DNA of 64,000 nucleotides from Nectonema munidae (lineage: Eukaryota > Nematomorpha > Nectonematoida > Nectonematidae), in contig JAUIRK010000993.1 in NCBI GenBank assembly GCA_030549495.1, positions 1,347,501 to 1,411,500 of the forward strand, given 5' to 3'. The notes beneath the pieces are model-generated. The model was not told the origin of the DNA. It saw only the letters and a list, made by a program, of their open reading frames with translations, and searched no databases. Below, piece after piece: positions 1 through 30,990 of the stretch. Made by a program: the position numbers and the translations under genes. The stretch's first letter is position 1; every line of letters starts with the position of its first letter.

Positions 1-799
1 ATGCATTTGCGACAGCTCAAAAGGCCCTACATTTCTTAAAATTATAAACAATAAAATAATCTAATTACACATTGATCCCACCATAAGATCAAAACTCACA
101 CAAACACTTATTAGTAACAAGAGAATTTCAGACACACCATCATCTTCTAACCATTATTACATTACACAACTATATTTTACTCCTATATCTCAAAAAAAGA
201 TTTCCAAATATTCTACTACACACCCAATGGTTCACGTACCTTAAAACACTAATATCAACTCTCTGGGCACCTATACTTGCTTGAACTCAAACACAGACAT
301 TTACGCTGCACTATGTCTCAATGACGCAATTTCTTCTTGTATCAAACATTCGACTTCTCTTAACTCTTTCACACGAAGACAACACGCCCTATTTTGTTCT
401 AAGTGTCTTTTGCTTGCAGAATACAATTTCTCACAAAAATACATTTAACAGAGCACAGTACCCGGCCATCATCCTGAACATGCATGTCTAAAAATCTCTG
501 AACTACATAATTAAATTTACAAGCAATTATCCTCTTAACTGCTCCCTAATCTTTTGCGAATTTCTCCAAATCTTTTTTAATCAACTAGTTCTATGTTAAA
601 TTTGGTGTTCCGCGTTTTCTTTTACCTTCTATATCTATGTGCATTACTCTCCTCACCCATTTATCTCCATCTTCCTTTCCAAATTGCCCATCCATCTCAG
701 TCTATTGGTTTTTTTCCAATTTATTAGATATAATTTCCTTGACTGCATATAATAGAAAGGTATGGTATATCTGAAAAAATTATTTTTACAACTCTTAAC
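1..799. other. AT-rich sequence, nothing recognised
   Basis: No coding motif, terminal repeat or RNA gene seen on either strand. Confidence 0.5.
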
Positions 800-968
800 A
801 TACTCAATCCGCGGATGGATCATTTAAGTTTTTAAAAACTTGCATTTGTTTACAATTGCAAATATCCTCATCCGCTAAAAAATTAATTCTGAAATTTGAA
901 TCCGTTTGAATGTTAAATTTTATATTCGCATCCGAGGATACAAAAAAAATCACATCCGATTCATCTCT
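800..968 (-). repeat. GAGATGTATCGGAT repeat family, copy 1 (partial)
   Basis: Minus-strand partial copy ending CACATCCGATTCATCTC. It shares CATCCGCTAAAAAATTAATT and the GGATCATTTAAGTTT block with copies at 6295, 40978 and 49198. See copy 3 for the whole element. Confidence 0.65.
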
Positions 969-1404
969 AATATATATGTAAAAATTTGGATTTTGAACTG
1001 AGCAGCAGAAGAAAATTTTTTCTTTGTTTGGGTTAAGCTCCGAAAGAAAAAAAAGATGTTAAGAAAACATCACTAAAAAGACATATATCTTTTGAAAAGA
1101 TGTTTATTGTAAAAGATATTCTAAAAACAAGACTCGATCAACATGTTAGTTGTAGTACCCTAGTTTATGGAACATGTTCTGATAATATTCATTTGTTTAT
1201 ATATTTTAGTATAAATGGTAATCATGCATGGTATAAATACATATATTAACGTATTATGCGTTAATTGATCCTTTCAGGCATTTTAGACATATAAGTATTT
1301 ATCATAGAAAAAAATTTTTGTTTCAAGTTATATTTTTTTAAAAAAGTTATAAAAACATTTCTCAAAACTTTTAGTTAAAACAATTATGTCTAAATTTGTA
1401 AGGG

Positions 1405-2250
1405 TTATACCTGTATTAAACGACCATTCAAAGTAAGACCTAATTTTGGTCGCATTAGACAGGTGGTAATTAAAAACAGGGTGAAAAGATATCAAAATAT
1501 TGACTTCAATAAATTGTAAACCAAAATGCCGTAGAAGATTGAATCACAATTATAAACGTTAAAATTAATTTATTTAAACTTTAAAATAATCAGTTATCCT
1601 TTATTGTTGTAAGGATTTTGCTGACATTTTGTCAAGCTCAAAACTTTTTTTCACCATGTATTCCAGAGCTTTTCTTAGCCCGTTATCGACCAGAATAATC
1701 AGACGATTTCTAATATAAAGCAGAAGATTTGTATTAAAAAGCATTAATAAACGTAGACGATTCACGTTTTTGTAAAGTCGACATATGTCGACTGTGGTTG
1801 ATAACCGGTTAAACGATTATCAAGAGGAAACTTTTTTAGTTTATCGGCAATTTTTATTGCTTCTTTTAAAGAGCATGGGCCACTTTCTTCTGTTTCTTTA
1901 TCACTTTCAAAAGAACTCTCGTCTTTTTCTCTTTCGATGCTTCTTTTGCAGGTAAGTCAAAATCGCATGTGTACAATTCTTTATCGATATTGGCAACAGC
2001 TTCATACTCAGCCTCGAAAACATCTCTACTTAAATTTTTCACTGCAGTAGGTATTTCTTCTTCAATCTCAGGATTCTACACAGAAATGTTTTCTTTATTG
2101 CGAAATCCGGCCTTTATGAAACATTTCTTGATTGTGCTTTCTTCAACTTCTTCCTATGCTCCACTACACCATAAAATTACATCCAATATTTGTGTTGATT
2201 TTAAGAGTTGACTTGCATTAATACATCTTGATTCATCTCTGTCCATTTGT
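1405..2250 (-). pseudogene. Tigger/pogo transposase C-terminal remnant
   Basis: The minus strand encodes pieces typical of the Tigger C-terminus: SEEVEESTIKKCFIKAGF, later EESGPCSLKEAIKIADKL, and after an inserted MITE KKSFELDKMSAKSLQQ followed by RITDYFK, the usual end of these transposases. At least two stop codons interrupt it, one within NISV*NPEIEEEIP and one before RITDYF. A terminal-repeat-like stretch CCTGTATTAAACGACC lies near 1411. This is a DNA transposon fossil split by the piggyBac-type MITE at 1679-1808. Confidence 0.7.
1675..1812. mobile_element. piggyBac-type MITE inside the Tigger remnant
   Basis: Inverted ends CCCGTTATCGACC (left) and GGTTGATAACCGG (right), flanked by TTAG (1675-1678) and TTAA (1809-1812), the TTAA target duplication typical of piggyBac. 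The interior has the AGACGATT words found in sister copies at 21596, 41287 and 61901. It interrupts Tigger coding sequence and is therefore younger. Confidence 0.7.
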
Positions 2251-2754
2251 CTCATTATATGGAAAAGCTATAGAAAAATTAGCGATTCTTCAATAGATTA
2301 AAAAACACTTAGGCAGGTTTGACTATTGAAATGAGTCAAACCCATACAGACGTTCTATGGTTAAATATCAGGTTATTCCTTATGTTAGAGAAAGCATACT
2401 TAAAACTGTTTTAGGGTACACTAGTGCCCCCCCCCCTAATGAAAAATATTATCCCGCCCAAAGAAAAAAAATATCATTCGAGACAGGGACTCAAAGACAT
2501 CAATAATTTCTTTATATGATTTAACCGTACTCAGTTTGTTTTTTTACATTTTTTTCATTACAGTATCAGTTCATTTTCAGTAAAATTTTTCCATAATCAT
2601 TTATGTATTCAAGTTTCATGCTTTCATGAACAAGATTTAATGTGTTTGTTATGTGTATATTTTGTATATATTGTGATTCATAATTTTTATCGCGTAATTT
2701 TTACTATATTTCAGATTCATTGATTCTACTATATATCAGTACTAATTGAAGATG
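2251..2754. other. Spacer, no gene recognised
   Basis: AT-rich, with a C10 run near 2430. It may contain the unresolved left terminus of the hAT element that follows; I could not define it. Confidence 0.4.
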
Positions 2755-5205
2755 AAGCGACAAAAGACTTCAACTAAAGAGTCAAGGTGAAGCAAAAAAA
2801 GTCAGGGATGAAGCTGAGCAAACTGTCAATGAATCAATGCCATCTTGTAGCTTTGAGCCACCTTTTTTCCAAGATATAGATGAAGAAATCGCTTCAAAAG
2901 AGGTGAACGAATTGCCCATCGTAACTTACAGAGACACTGTATAACATCAGGAAAATTCGTCATCCATGGCTCACTCACAAAGGTCAAAAACTTTTCTGCA
3001 AAACTTGCGAAGACTTTATGAAAATTGCATCAACTGGCTTACGTGTAGAAAAGCAGTGGAGTGAAATAGGCGTCTCAGGTGGAGGAGTAAAGGGCAAAGA
3101 AAGAAAAAAGTTGTCCGAGAGCGAGAACTCGAAATCAAAGTCTAATCATTTAATTGTTGAAGCTATCAAAGACAGAGATAAGGATTTAATTACGGCTTCC
3201 ATCAATGAACAGCGTTTACAAGCTTCAAATTTCGTGGAATCTAGACACCAAGAAACGGTTCGAGTATTTAGGACAGCGTATATGATTGCTAAAAAAGACT
3301 TGTCTTTCAAAAAGAACAAAAAAATAATAGAACTCCAACAATTGAATGGACTTAAAATGGTATTACTACTATTTAGTGATCATGCTTGCAAAAATATTAT
3401 CACATTTATAGCGCAAGTAATGAAAGCTGAACTCATTGCACACATACGAAGTTCTGAATATTTGCACTTTTCAATTATGGTGGATGAGTCAACCACTGTA
3501 AGCAATTTGTTTGTTTAATTTCCTATGTTAGACTTGATGTAAAAGGAGACGTTCAGAATTTATTTTGGGAAATGTCAAAGTTAAATGATGGGAAAGCTGA
3601 ATTAATTTCCCAGACCCTTTTTGAGTCATTTGTGCCTGCGCTTGGCATCAAAGTTGTCAAACGTAAACTTTTAGCTGTTGGATCTGATGGCGCATCTGTG
3701 ATGATTGGCAGGGCCGGCCCTAGTGTTCGCGGGGCCCTATGCAAAATGGATTGCGCGGGGCCCAGTGTGGGAAGGAAAAAAGATTATAAGTGAGAAATAA
3801 GATTTTGAAAAAAAGAAAAGGGATTTGTTTTATTAGTTTTTCATTAACACAAAATGACGATCAAACTAACTTTACTTTGCCAACCTTGCGTTTAGAGAAT
3901 TCATACAATATAACATCAAAATGGAAAATGAGAAGCGCGGGGCCCACTGCAGCCGCATAGGTTGCAGTGGGCTAAGACCGGCCATGATGATTGGTCACAA
4001 AGGCGGTCTCATTAAGAAATTTTCTGATCTCATTGGTATTCCTGAATTGCCATCTTTTCATTGTTCGCTCATCGACTTGAGCTCACTGTGCACGATGCAA
4101 TAAAAAGTGTCACTCAAGTTAATCACTTCACCATTTTTTGGACAAACTCTATTCTACTTTATCCCCCTCTCCAAAAAAATCAATGTTTGTTCGAAAGTGT
4201 TGCAAATGACTTGGAGTGTAAACTTCGTAAAGTTGGTAGGATTTTTGATGTGAGGTGTTTTTCTTCATTTCCAGCTGTTTATAGTTTATGGAACAACCAT
4301 CAGACAATTCATGCTTTATTCTCTAAATCGGATGCAAAGTTGAAGAAAATGGCTAATATTATGGGGCGATTACAAGTTATTGAACACATGTGTACTATCA
4401 AAGACTGTTTACATGAACTGAAAGCATTAAGTTTAAATGTAAGTCTCTTGATATTTTCTATTTTTTGTATTATGTATACATATGTTTTTACGTTCATTTC
4501 TTTTTTAAGATGCAAAAACAAGCAGCTAATCTTATATCAATTTCAGCAGAAATCCTTCGAAATTGAAAATTTTTGAAATTATACAAAGAAAAAGTAGGAC
4601 CATCTTTTCTCGAACACATGGAGGACTATGAAAAAGAGGGAATTTTAAAAGACATTAAATTATTCGGTTCTCCCCAGTCTAATTTCCATAGCCAATTCAT
4701 TCAAGCTCTTATTGACTATTTGAGTAGTCGATTCGATTCAAAATTGATGACAAATTGTAGTTATATGGACCCACGAAGGTGGCTAAAAGAAGAAGATGAG
4801 TTGCTTACTTACGGAGACAGGGAAGTGATGGACGTCGCACGATATTTCAAGCAGGATGTCTTTTCCATCGTTTTCGCATTTCGCGAATTCAAATCAGGGG
4901 CTCAATCAACCGAGTACAAGAATTTTTTGAAAATAATAAATACTTTTCCCGTTTCTACAGCTGAGTGCGAACGTGGGTTCAGTGCAATGAACGACGTTTG
5001 CACTCTAGAGCGAAACCAAATGAGCGTGCAAACTTGTAGTGCTATACTTTTCATCAATTTAAATGGATCACCAATTGCCTGCATGGATTTCGGCAAGTAT
5101 GTTCAAACTGGCTCAACAAAAATCATCGATCTGCCATCAGTCAAAGTCGCCTTTCGGAAAATGGGTCTACTTTGTCTTCTAAACATACACTTTTTTCAAT
5201 AAAAT
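2755..5205 (+). pseudogene. Decayed hAT transposase (KIAA1586/ZMYM-like type)
   Basis: Several frames carry one hAT protein. Pieces in order: KAELIAHIRSSEYLHFSIMV then DESTT (first Asp of the RNase-H fold, near 3480), LLAVGSDGASVMIG (second Asp, near 3700), HRLELTVHDAIKSV (near 4065), and the C-terminal dimerisation block FPVSTAECERGFSAMN (near 4945) followed by NQMSVQTCSAILFINLNG. There is a stop after SNLFV, a frame change near 4065 and another break near 4575; a 278-bp MITE splits the middle. A plus-strand AATAAA lies just after the end (near 5200). It is a dead DNA transposon and not a host gene, judged by these breaks. Confidence 0.85.
3709..3986. mobile_element. hAT MITE with perfect 8-bp target duplication
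   Basis: Left end CAGGGCCGGCCCTAG, right end (reverse complement) CATGGCCGGTCTTAG. Flanking ATGATTGG is present at 3701-3708 and 3987-3994. Removing it restores the hAT reading frame across SVMIG|HKGG, so the insertion point is unambiguous. It is GC-rich (GCGGGGCCC near both ends) unlike its AT-rich host. Confidence 0.9.
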
Positions 5206-5209
5206 AAAT

Positions 5210-5764
5210 CTCTTTTTTTTGTATTTATTTCGCGGTTAAGATAAGTAATTTTAATAATTTTACATAATAGAATAGCATGAGAGCCCTTATATTGTTTGCC
5301 TTTGTTTAAGAATTTGTTTAACAATAATTTTTGAGACCCCAATAAAAATGTCCTACTTCGCACACTGCTGCTCTGCATAAATATAACCAACAAAGCAACA
5401 TACAAAATATTGAAGTTTAGGAATGCTTTGACAGTAAACATTTAGAAAAAATAAAAAAAAGTTTATTGAAAAATATGGAAAAGTCAAAATTATTAAAAAT
5501 ATGTATAACAATATCTATGAAAAAAGAAAAAAAACATGAGATAATGATTTGAGCTATCTTGAACGTTTTTATACAATGTGTGCGTGCATAGAGAGATAGT
5601 TGAAGTAAAAGTGAAGACATGCGTAGTTTAAAAGATAGAAAATTGATCAACAACAACATCAGTTCATAGTAAAGTTAGATGCAGTAGTATAAAGTGTTAT
5701 TTAGAGTGAAGAAAGTGATATCAATTTTTATACTATATAAAATGGGACGTATATATTAGCAGTC
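5210..5764. other. 3' flank / 3' UTR of Cdk4/6
   Basis: AT-rich, contains the candidate poly(A) signal at 5462. No other feature seen. Confidence 0.4.
5462..5467 (-). terminator. Candidate poly(A) signal of Cdk4/6
   Basis: AATAAA on the minus strand about 300 nt after the stop codon, in CAATAAAC context. It is the clearest signal on this side; others may be used. Confidence 0.3.
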
Positions 5765-24847
<19,083 letters not shown>

Positions 24848-24918
24848 AACGTTACAACAGTGATACTAGAGAAGCTGGTCTCTAATTCGTCATGTGGTTT
24901 CGATTAAATGAGTTAGAT
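24848..24918 (-). promoter_or_regulatory. Cdk4/6 5' UTR with upstream 3' splice site and short uORF
   Basis: A strong acceptor (TTTTCATTTCAG) ends just above 24918, so the start codon probably lies in a second exon and a non-coding first exon should lie further upstream, not located here. The 71-nt leader contains an ATG followed by two codons and a TAG, a minimal upstream reading frame that could lower translation. The splice site is read from sequence; its use is inferred. Confidence 0.5.
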
Positions 24919-26411
24919 CTGAAATGAAAACAAAATACACTATGTATAACAATTAAGGCTGCCTTGAAAAGTCACAAACATGTGCTGTTGTTTGTAGGGT
25001 TGCAAGTATAGCGATTATAATGCAAAGACTAGCCACGTTCTCGTAGAAACAAGTAGCCAGTCACAAGAGTAGTATTTTAAGTCACATATCATCTATTCGT
25101 TATTCAACATAATAGGAAGGTTCATCACAGATAAATTTGATTTCTATGGCTAAATACTTAATCACACTTACACTTAACTTATATCAGGCTCACACACAAA
25201 GCATATGCAAGTGAAGGCGCATAAACCACAAATGTTATACCTCGTTTAGAATGGTCGCATCTACCTGTAAGTGTAGAACTGCGAGGAAATTAAACACAAA
25301 ATTGTGAAAGTAGGTACCTATAATACTTCTTGAAATGCCCCAAAACTGAATAATACAATCTCAAGTTGAGGATTGGCTGCTCCTATTTTTTTGATGTTAT
25401 CACTCATTTGAATTTATTAAATTGATATCAAAAAATAACTAATATCGGGTGCAATGCTTAAAGCTTTTAAGGCGACTTCCTCGAAAGGTCTTGTGTTTGA
25501 AGCCCTAAGGGCTCTCTTTGAAGAAAGCTTTGAGATCATATAACTTCTTGCGAAGGGTTGGGCTTTCTTCATATGATACAATTTAAGAACGCCTGAACTT
25601 GGGCTACTTTTTAAGCTCTTTATTGAAGCTTGGTCGAATTTTATTTTGTTCTGCATTTTATGAAGAATTTGCTCTGAATGGGTATCTCCTGAAGAATTTC
25701 ATTTCTTTAAAATTATGAAAATTATACATATGTGTATACAGACTCGGAAGAGGAGTAAGTACGCCCACCCCAAGCTCATGAAACCCCTTAAGATATATAG
25801 ATATATACAATTTCTTAGAATCACTTTCCCCTCGCTGTGCTTAGAGCATATTGACGGCGATGTTAGTATATAAAAATTGTTTCCCTGAAGAACTTCCAAC
25901 CTTTTGGATTCTTGACTTAAAATTATTCAGGCGATCCAATTTTTTAATTTGAATTTATTTTGGCTTATTTATGTTATTGAAGACGTGACGAAATAAAATT
26001 TCTTAGGAATATTTAAAAAATAAATTCTTGAACTAAGGCAAACATTATGCTAAAAAAAGTTGAAGAGAAAAGGTAAAACAAGATTGAAATTGAACACACT
26101 GTTTATCTGAAATTAATTGAAATGATAATAAAAAATTTCTAAAACATATGACAACATATAAATTATGAGATACTGATTTAAAAAATGGGTATATAATTAT
26201 TCCGGTTCCCCGGAATAACAACCACTCCAGAAAAGTTTTTTCGCACCAACTGAAGAACAACTATCCCAAACTACTCTACTGAAGAATAACCATCCCAAGA
26301 ATATAAAATTGTTTTTTTCATATTATTATCGTTTATATATATAATTACAAAAAAAGGATGTTCGCTTAAAGTAATCTGTGGATTATAACGTACTAATATA
26401 TTTATAGGAGG
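24919..26411. other. Upstream of Cdk4/6, no gene recognised
   Basis: A non-coding first exon and the promoter of Cdk4/6 should be in or beyond this stretch but cannot be placed. TGAAGAA-rich words recur at 25670-25700, 25885 and 26250-26290. Confidence 0.35.
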
Positions 26412-26419
26412 TTATTCTA

Positions 26420-26570
26420 TAGGGGAGGCGTGAGTAAGGTTGGTTAGATGCTGGATTCGATAACTCAAGGTCTTGGGTTCAATCCCGCGTCAAGCCTGCT
26501 TTCCTCATAGTTCAATACAGGCGGCGCAATTGTGCCTTCTCGATGAAAACACCCTATGGTACCTTTACCT
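26420..26570 (+). mobile_element. tRNA-derived SINE, copy 2 (complete, with target duplication)
   Basis: Plus-strand unit: tRNA-like head with A box TGGTTAGATGCTGG and B box GGGTTCAATCCCG, a body GGCGGCGCAATTGTGCC, and a tail GGTACCTTTACCT. Direct repeat TTATTCTA flanks it at 26412-26419 and 26571-26578, as expected for target-primed insertion by a LINE partner. RNA polymerase III would transcribe such a unit from the internal boxes. Confidence 0.85.
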
Positions 26571-26578
26571 TTATTCTA

Positions 26579-27590
26579 GTAATTAATCTTATAAGAAGTA
26601 CTAATCTTATTTTATCGTTAATATAAGTTGATTAATTTCCTTTATTCACTTCAGCTTTTTCAAATAAATAGAGATGTACCATTCTATATCTTGAAGGCAT
26701 CATAAACCCTCCTGAAGAATAGACACCCCCAAATTTTTCCTCGTGAAGAACAACGACCCCATCAAAGATCTTTGCAAAAGGGTGAGGGCTGTTAGCTCTC
26801 CTGGATCCAAGGCCTATGCAAAGGAAATGCATTTACTTTGTACACACATATACCAACCATAAAAAAATTGTAGATAAATAATTTACATGTCCACTATTGA
26901 GTAGATGAAGGAAGAGGGTGCCTGTAAATATTTTCAAACAAAACACATCCTCAATAAAGGAAACAATAATAAAATATTCCTCTACCTATGATCTCTATCT
27001 CAAACACTAGCAACATGATGAGTGTTCATAGGAATGAATAATGTGATCACTGTATAAATTCTCTTTGTACAAGATAAGAAAATGTTTCATTCTCCTTGAA
27101 AGTATGTAAGGAAAGGTGTGTGTATGTATACCACAAAAGAAGCATAGCATAACACCTGTAGCAGATGACTCTTAATATCTCTTCCAACCTCCTAATAAAT
27201 ATGCTAATTAATAGTTGTGTTGTATTATTTATCGTTATTTTAAAATATTCATTTATCTTCGTAAAAAAATTCTCGTCAAAGAACGTATTTACCATTTAAA
27301 AATACACCATATACACTTTTTCTATAATAATAAAAAAATTAATATATCAATATAAAAAAATTTTTTATTTTACTTTTATTGAATGAAAGCTTTTGAAGTA
27401 AAATAGCAAAAGATATTTAAAAAAAAAAGTAAGAAAAATTGCTCATTATAAAACTACATTCTGGTTGAGTATTCCTCTACAATCACAAAAACTTAACATT
27501 TTTAATGGAGTTATAAAAATAAAAAATATTAATGAAATATTTTCGAATTAAAAAATATCAAAATCTTTAAAAAGTGCTCTCACTCTAAAA
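26579..27590. other. No feature recognised
   Basis: AT-rich. Two short frames (26632-26832 and 27047-27295, minus) have no family signature. Confidence 0.4.
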
Positions 27591-27950
27591 CAGGGTTCCC
27601 CAAACTTTTTAATACGTTTACCCCTTCATAGATGATTATTTGATTTCTCCTCGACCCCCAGAAAAGTTCTTGAAGAATTTCCCATAAATATGAAATCATT
27701 TTTTGCATTTCTGATGGTCACCAACAGTATATTAAATGTAGCCTAAAAATAATAGCATATAAGATAATATTTTATTATTTGTTTATATACAAATATACAA
27801 CTTTAATGACTATCTAGATTTTTCCTGCCTAGAAATTTGATTGATTCTCCATAACATAAGCGATCCCTTTCAACTTCTATGTAATAGTCGACGCCTAGAA
27901 AACTCTCATCGACACTAGGATGTCGATATGGTGGATTTTGTAGACCCCTG
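27591..27950. mobile_element. hAT-type MITE
   Basis: Left end CAGGGTTCCCCAAACTTTTT, right end GTAGACCCCTG. Flanks CTCTAAAA and TTCTAGAG agree at five of eight positions, so the duplication is old or doubtful. Confidence 0.55.
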
Positions 27951-28263
27951 TTCTAGAGGACACTGTCTCCCAACTTGGTGGTAATGATCTTTAAAAGTGG
28001 TAGAATTGAAAATTTAAGAGATTGAATGAAATTTCTCAAAAATTTAACTTTTATCTTTTAATCCATAGGACCATATGAGAGTTACTCCTTTAAGTTGTTT
28101 TCTACGTGTTTATAGAAATGGTCTCCAAGATGCAGCGGGTCTAGACGAAAATTTACGCAGACGCCATTTTATAACACTCATTTTCACAATATTCAAAATA
28201 AACGAACCAAAGCAGTGTGAATCAGGGATCCTTTAACGTATTCCTCAAATTACGCAATAAATA

Positions 28264-28424
28264 TTACCCCTTTGAGGACAAATTTGACACCGGTGCAGCA
28301 AGAAATTAAAATCATCTGCTTTAACCGAAGAAGGACAAAAATTTTGAGGAGTAATCGTCTGCCTATATTTTTAATAGAATTTGATTTATAGTGTCACCAG
28401 TGTTCTACTGTCCGTAAAGGGTCA
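28264..28424. mobile_element. piggyBac-type MITE, degraded
   Basis: CCCCTTTGAGGACA at the left, TGTCCGTAAAGGG at the right, with GTAATCGTCTGCC and GTGTCACCAG words shared with the copy at 41287. A further right-end-like GGTCCTCAAAGGATTAA lies at 28475-28491, possibly from a second copy. TTAA flanks are eroded. Confidence 0.6.
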
Positions 28425-28492
28425 AATATTTATATTTCATTGAAAATAAAACAGACAGTTAGTCTTAAAATGCTGGTCCTCAAAGGATTAAA

Positions 28493-30370
28493 CTAGCATC
28501 ATCTCACGCATGTGAGATTAGAATTCTTCTTTCATTCAACCAAACTAATTTTGAATACACTGATATGCTGAAAAATGGGAGTTGGTAGGATTAATTCAAA
28601 TGAGATAGATACCATACAGTTAAATCTCTGATCAAAATAATCAGTCTATCATTTAAATTTCAAAGAAACAATTACTTTGAAGTAGAAAGCTCATTCAAAT
28701 CAAATACACGAAAAAGTCACTAAGTATTTTACTTGTTTGCTCTAAAATGCCAAAGAAAGGGAATCCACATGTGTTTGTGTTTACGCCAAAATAATAATTT
28801 ATAAGAATCCCGGTTTTACATTCACTAATCTTATATGTTAAAAAAAAGTCTAGAAAAATTTAGCCTCAAATGTTATTGTTTATCTCTTTTTTAGTATAAA
28901 AACGCATCTTTTATCTTTAAAGTATTTTTCATATTAATTAATTAATATCTTTGTAAGAAATGCAATTTTTTGTTCTTCACTTTTTTCAATAACATTTTTG
29001 TCCCAGTTCAACAATTTCAAAATCTGGCAACCCAAAAGTATATAAAACATATTTTAGGTTTTATTCAGTGTTAGGGAAAATATTTGGAAAAGTACAAATA
29101 AATCAAAGTATTTTAATAACAATCGAGAAAAGGAAGTATGTCGGTCAGCTGAGAGGGAGTCGTAGAAAACTTTCTCCCCTATCCGATGCCCCTAGAAATA
29201 TATACAGTTATAAATAAATGAATCTTACAAGACATACAATTGAAGAAGCGAAGTAATATAAGTATTTCAATGGAAAATGATAAACAAAGGTGGTGATGTT
29301 TTGAAAGATCTAATTATAAGAAATAGCCAAGTTAGCACTATAGAAAAGGCTAATGGTAGTTGCCAGTATGTACGAATGAAAGCGTAGTTACAGGTATGCA
29401 CATATTTTGTAAGCATATATATATGTTTAATAATGGTGACCACGCGCAAATATATATACTATCTCGTTTATATGTTTATTTACTTATAAACGCTGGGTGT
29501 ATCAAGGATGAAAGAAGTATATGGCTTTAGGGATTACATATTAGTAATACTTGTATTTTATATTTATATACCCAAATGCAGTATTATCATCTACCATGAA
29601 CAAAACCACGTTCATGAGTATGATATAGACGCTAAAATGAATGAAAGTATATGATGATGATGAAAATAATAATAATAACCAAAAGGGAATTGAAGGCAAT
29701 GCTATTATATACTCGGTATCCGATTTTAATTTCGTATTTGCATTGACAATGTTAAAAAAATGTATATACGAAAGAAGACGGCATTTCGTTCGCATGATCA
29801 CAAAAAAAAAAAAAGAGACGCGTTGAGATCAAAGTTGCAGAGATGGAGTGTAAAACGGCCTACTTTGATTCCGAATACTTATAAAAATCCGTTGTGGAGT
29901 CGAATATCTTCAAATGACCGTCTGCGAGTTACAATACTCAAAAAAATGGCTCCCACACTTTTTTTTTATTATTTTTATCTAAACATGGTCATATTTCATA
30001 TTAGAAAGAAGTAAAATAACAAAATATTTTAAAAACAATATTTCCCACAGATATGGGGCCATTGAAAGATAAAGTGAAATTTTTTTTCTTCATTTTTATA
30101 TTTATTATACAAATATTTTAATTTTGAGAGACAGAAATTCACATTTTTCTCATTCCGACTCTATGAACCTGGTAGAAATTGCATTGATACAGAGAGAGAG
30201 GAACTCGATGCAGTATAATTGAGGAGTATCCGCAGATTTAGTGATGATTTTTTTTATAGAATATAGAGAGCCATGTAAATTTTGAAGGGCGAGATAGAAT
30301 TTAGGGCAAGTCACCATAATATCCGTCATAATTCGTTATTTTTATATTAGACCAATAAGACTGCTTAGAG
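28493..30370. other. No feature recognised
   Basis: AT-rich. Overlapping short frames at 29541-30014 on both strands have no family motif. Confidence 0.4.
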
Positions 30371-30697
30371 CAGTGCTTCTCAACCTTTTTTTACCCATGA
30401 AACCCTTTTCTCTTCTTTTTTTACTTGGTGAACACCGTCATAAAAATTGGACATAGAAAATATTTTATTTTTATATTTTTCACTAATAAAATTTTTGAGT
30501 TTATGATAAAGAAAATAGTATATAATTAGAATTCATATTGAAATGGAAGCAAATTTAATGCAAATCATTTATACTATATTAATAAGTGAAATCCAAAATG
30601 GACCAACAAAATATCATTGTGGACCAATAATATTTATAATATTTCGCCTGTGGACTCCCTGAATTATTATATGGACCCCGGTTGAGAAACCATCACT
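30371..30697. mobile_element. hAT-type MITE, CAGTGCTTCTCAACC family
   Basis: Left end CAGTGCTTCTCAACC, right end GGTTGAGAAACCATCACT; the two are inverted copies. GTGGACTCCC and ATGGACCCCGG near the right end are typical. The 8-bp duplication is not clear. Confidence 0.65.
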
Positions 30698-30904
30698 TTG
30701 AGCCTAGTATCGTACATATCTTTAACACCTCCAGAATCGGATGGCTAATTTTAATTTCAATCAGTATAATGAGTGTGTATTCCTCATCTATGGCATCTTG
30801 TGTCTTACCATTTTACTCGAATATTTTGAATTCATCACATATTTCCAAAGTTGTATGTAACTACCCAAAATTGGATAATCGAAAACTGCATGAATTGTAG
30901 GTAG

Positions 30905-30990
30905 AATTTTATGATATTGGATAATTTACAGATAGCGACGTCACGATCGGAATTCGAACATCCGACGACTGAATCAATGAAAGAGATTCG
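30905..30990 (-). repeat. Possible tRNA-like fragment
   Basis: On the minus strand CGGATGTTCGAATTCCG looks like a tRNA T-arm with a B box. The A box and other stems are weak, so a SINE head or chance match are both possible. Confidence 0.25.

Noticed and set aside
5230-5360. Right terminus of the decayed hAT at 2755-5205
   Set aside because: No convincing inverted match to any left-hand sequence near 2400-2750 and no 8-bp duplication.
25417-25656. 79-codon minus-strand frame with balanced composition
   Set aside because: No family motif found and no splice-bounded neighbours; kept only as a chance frame.
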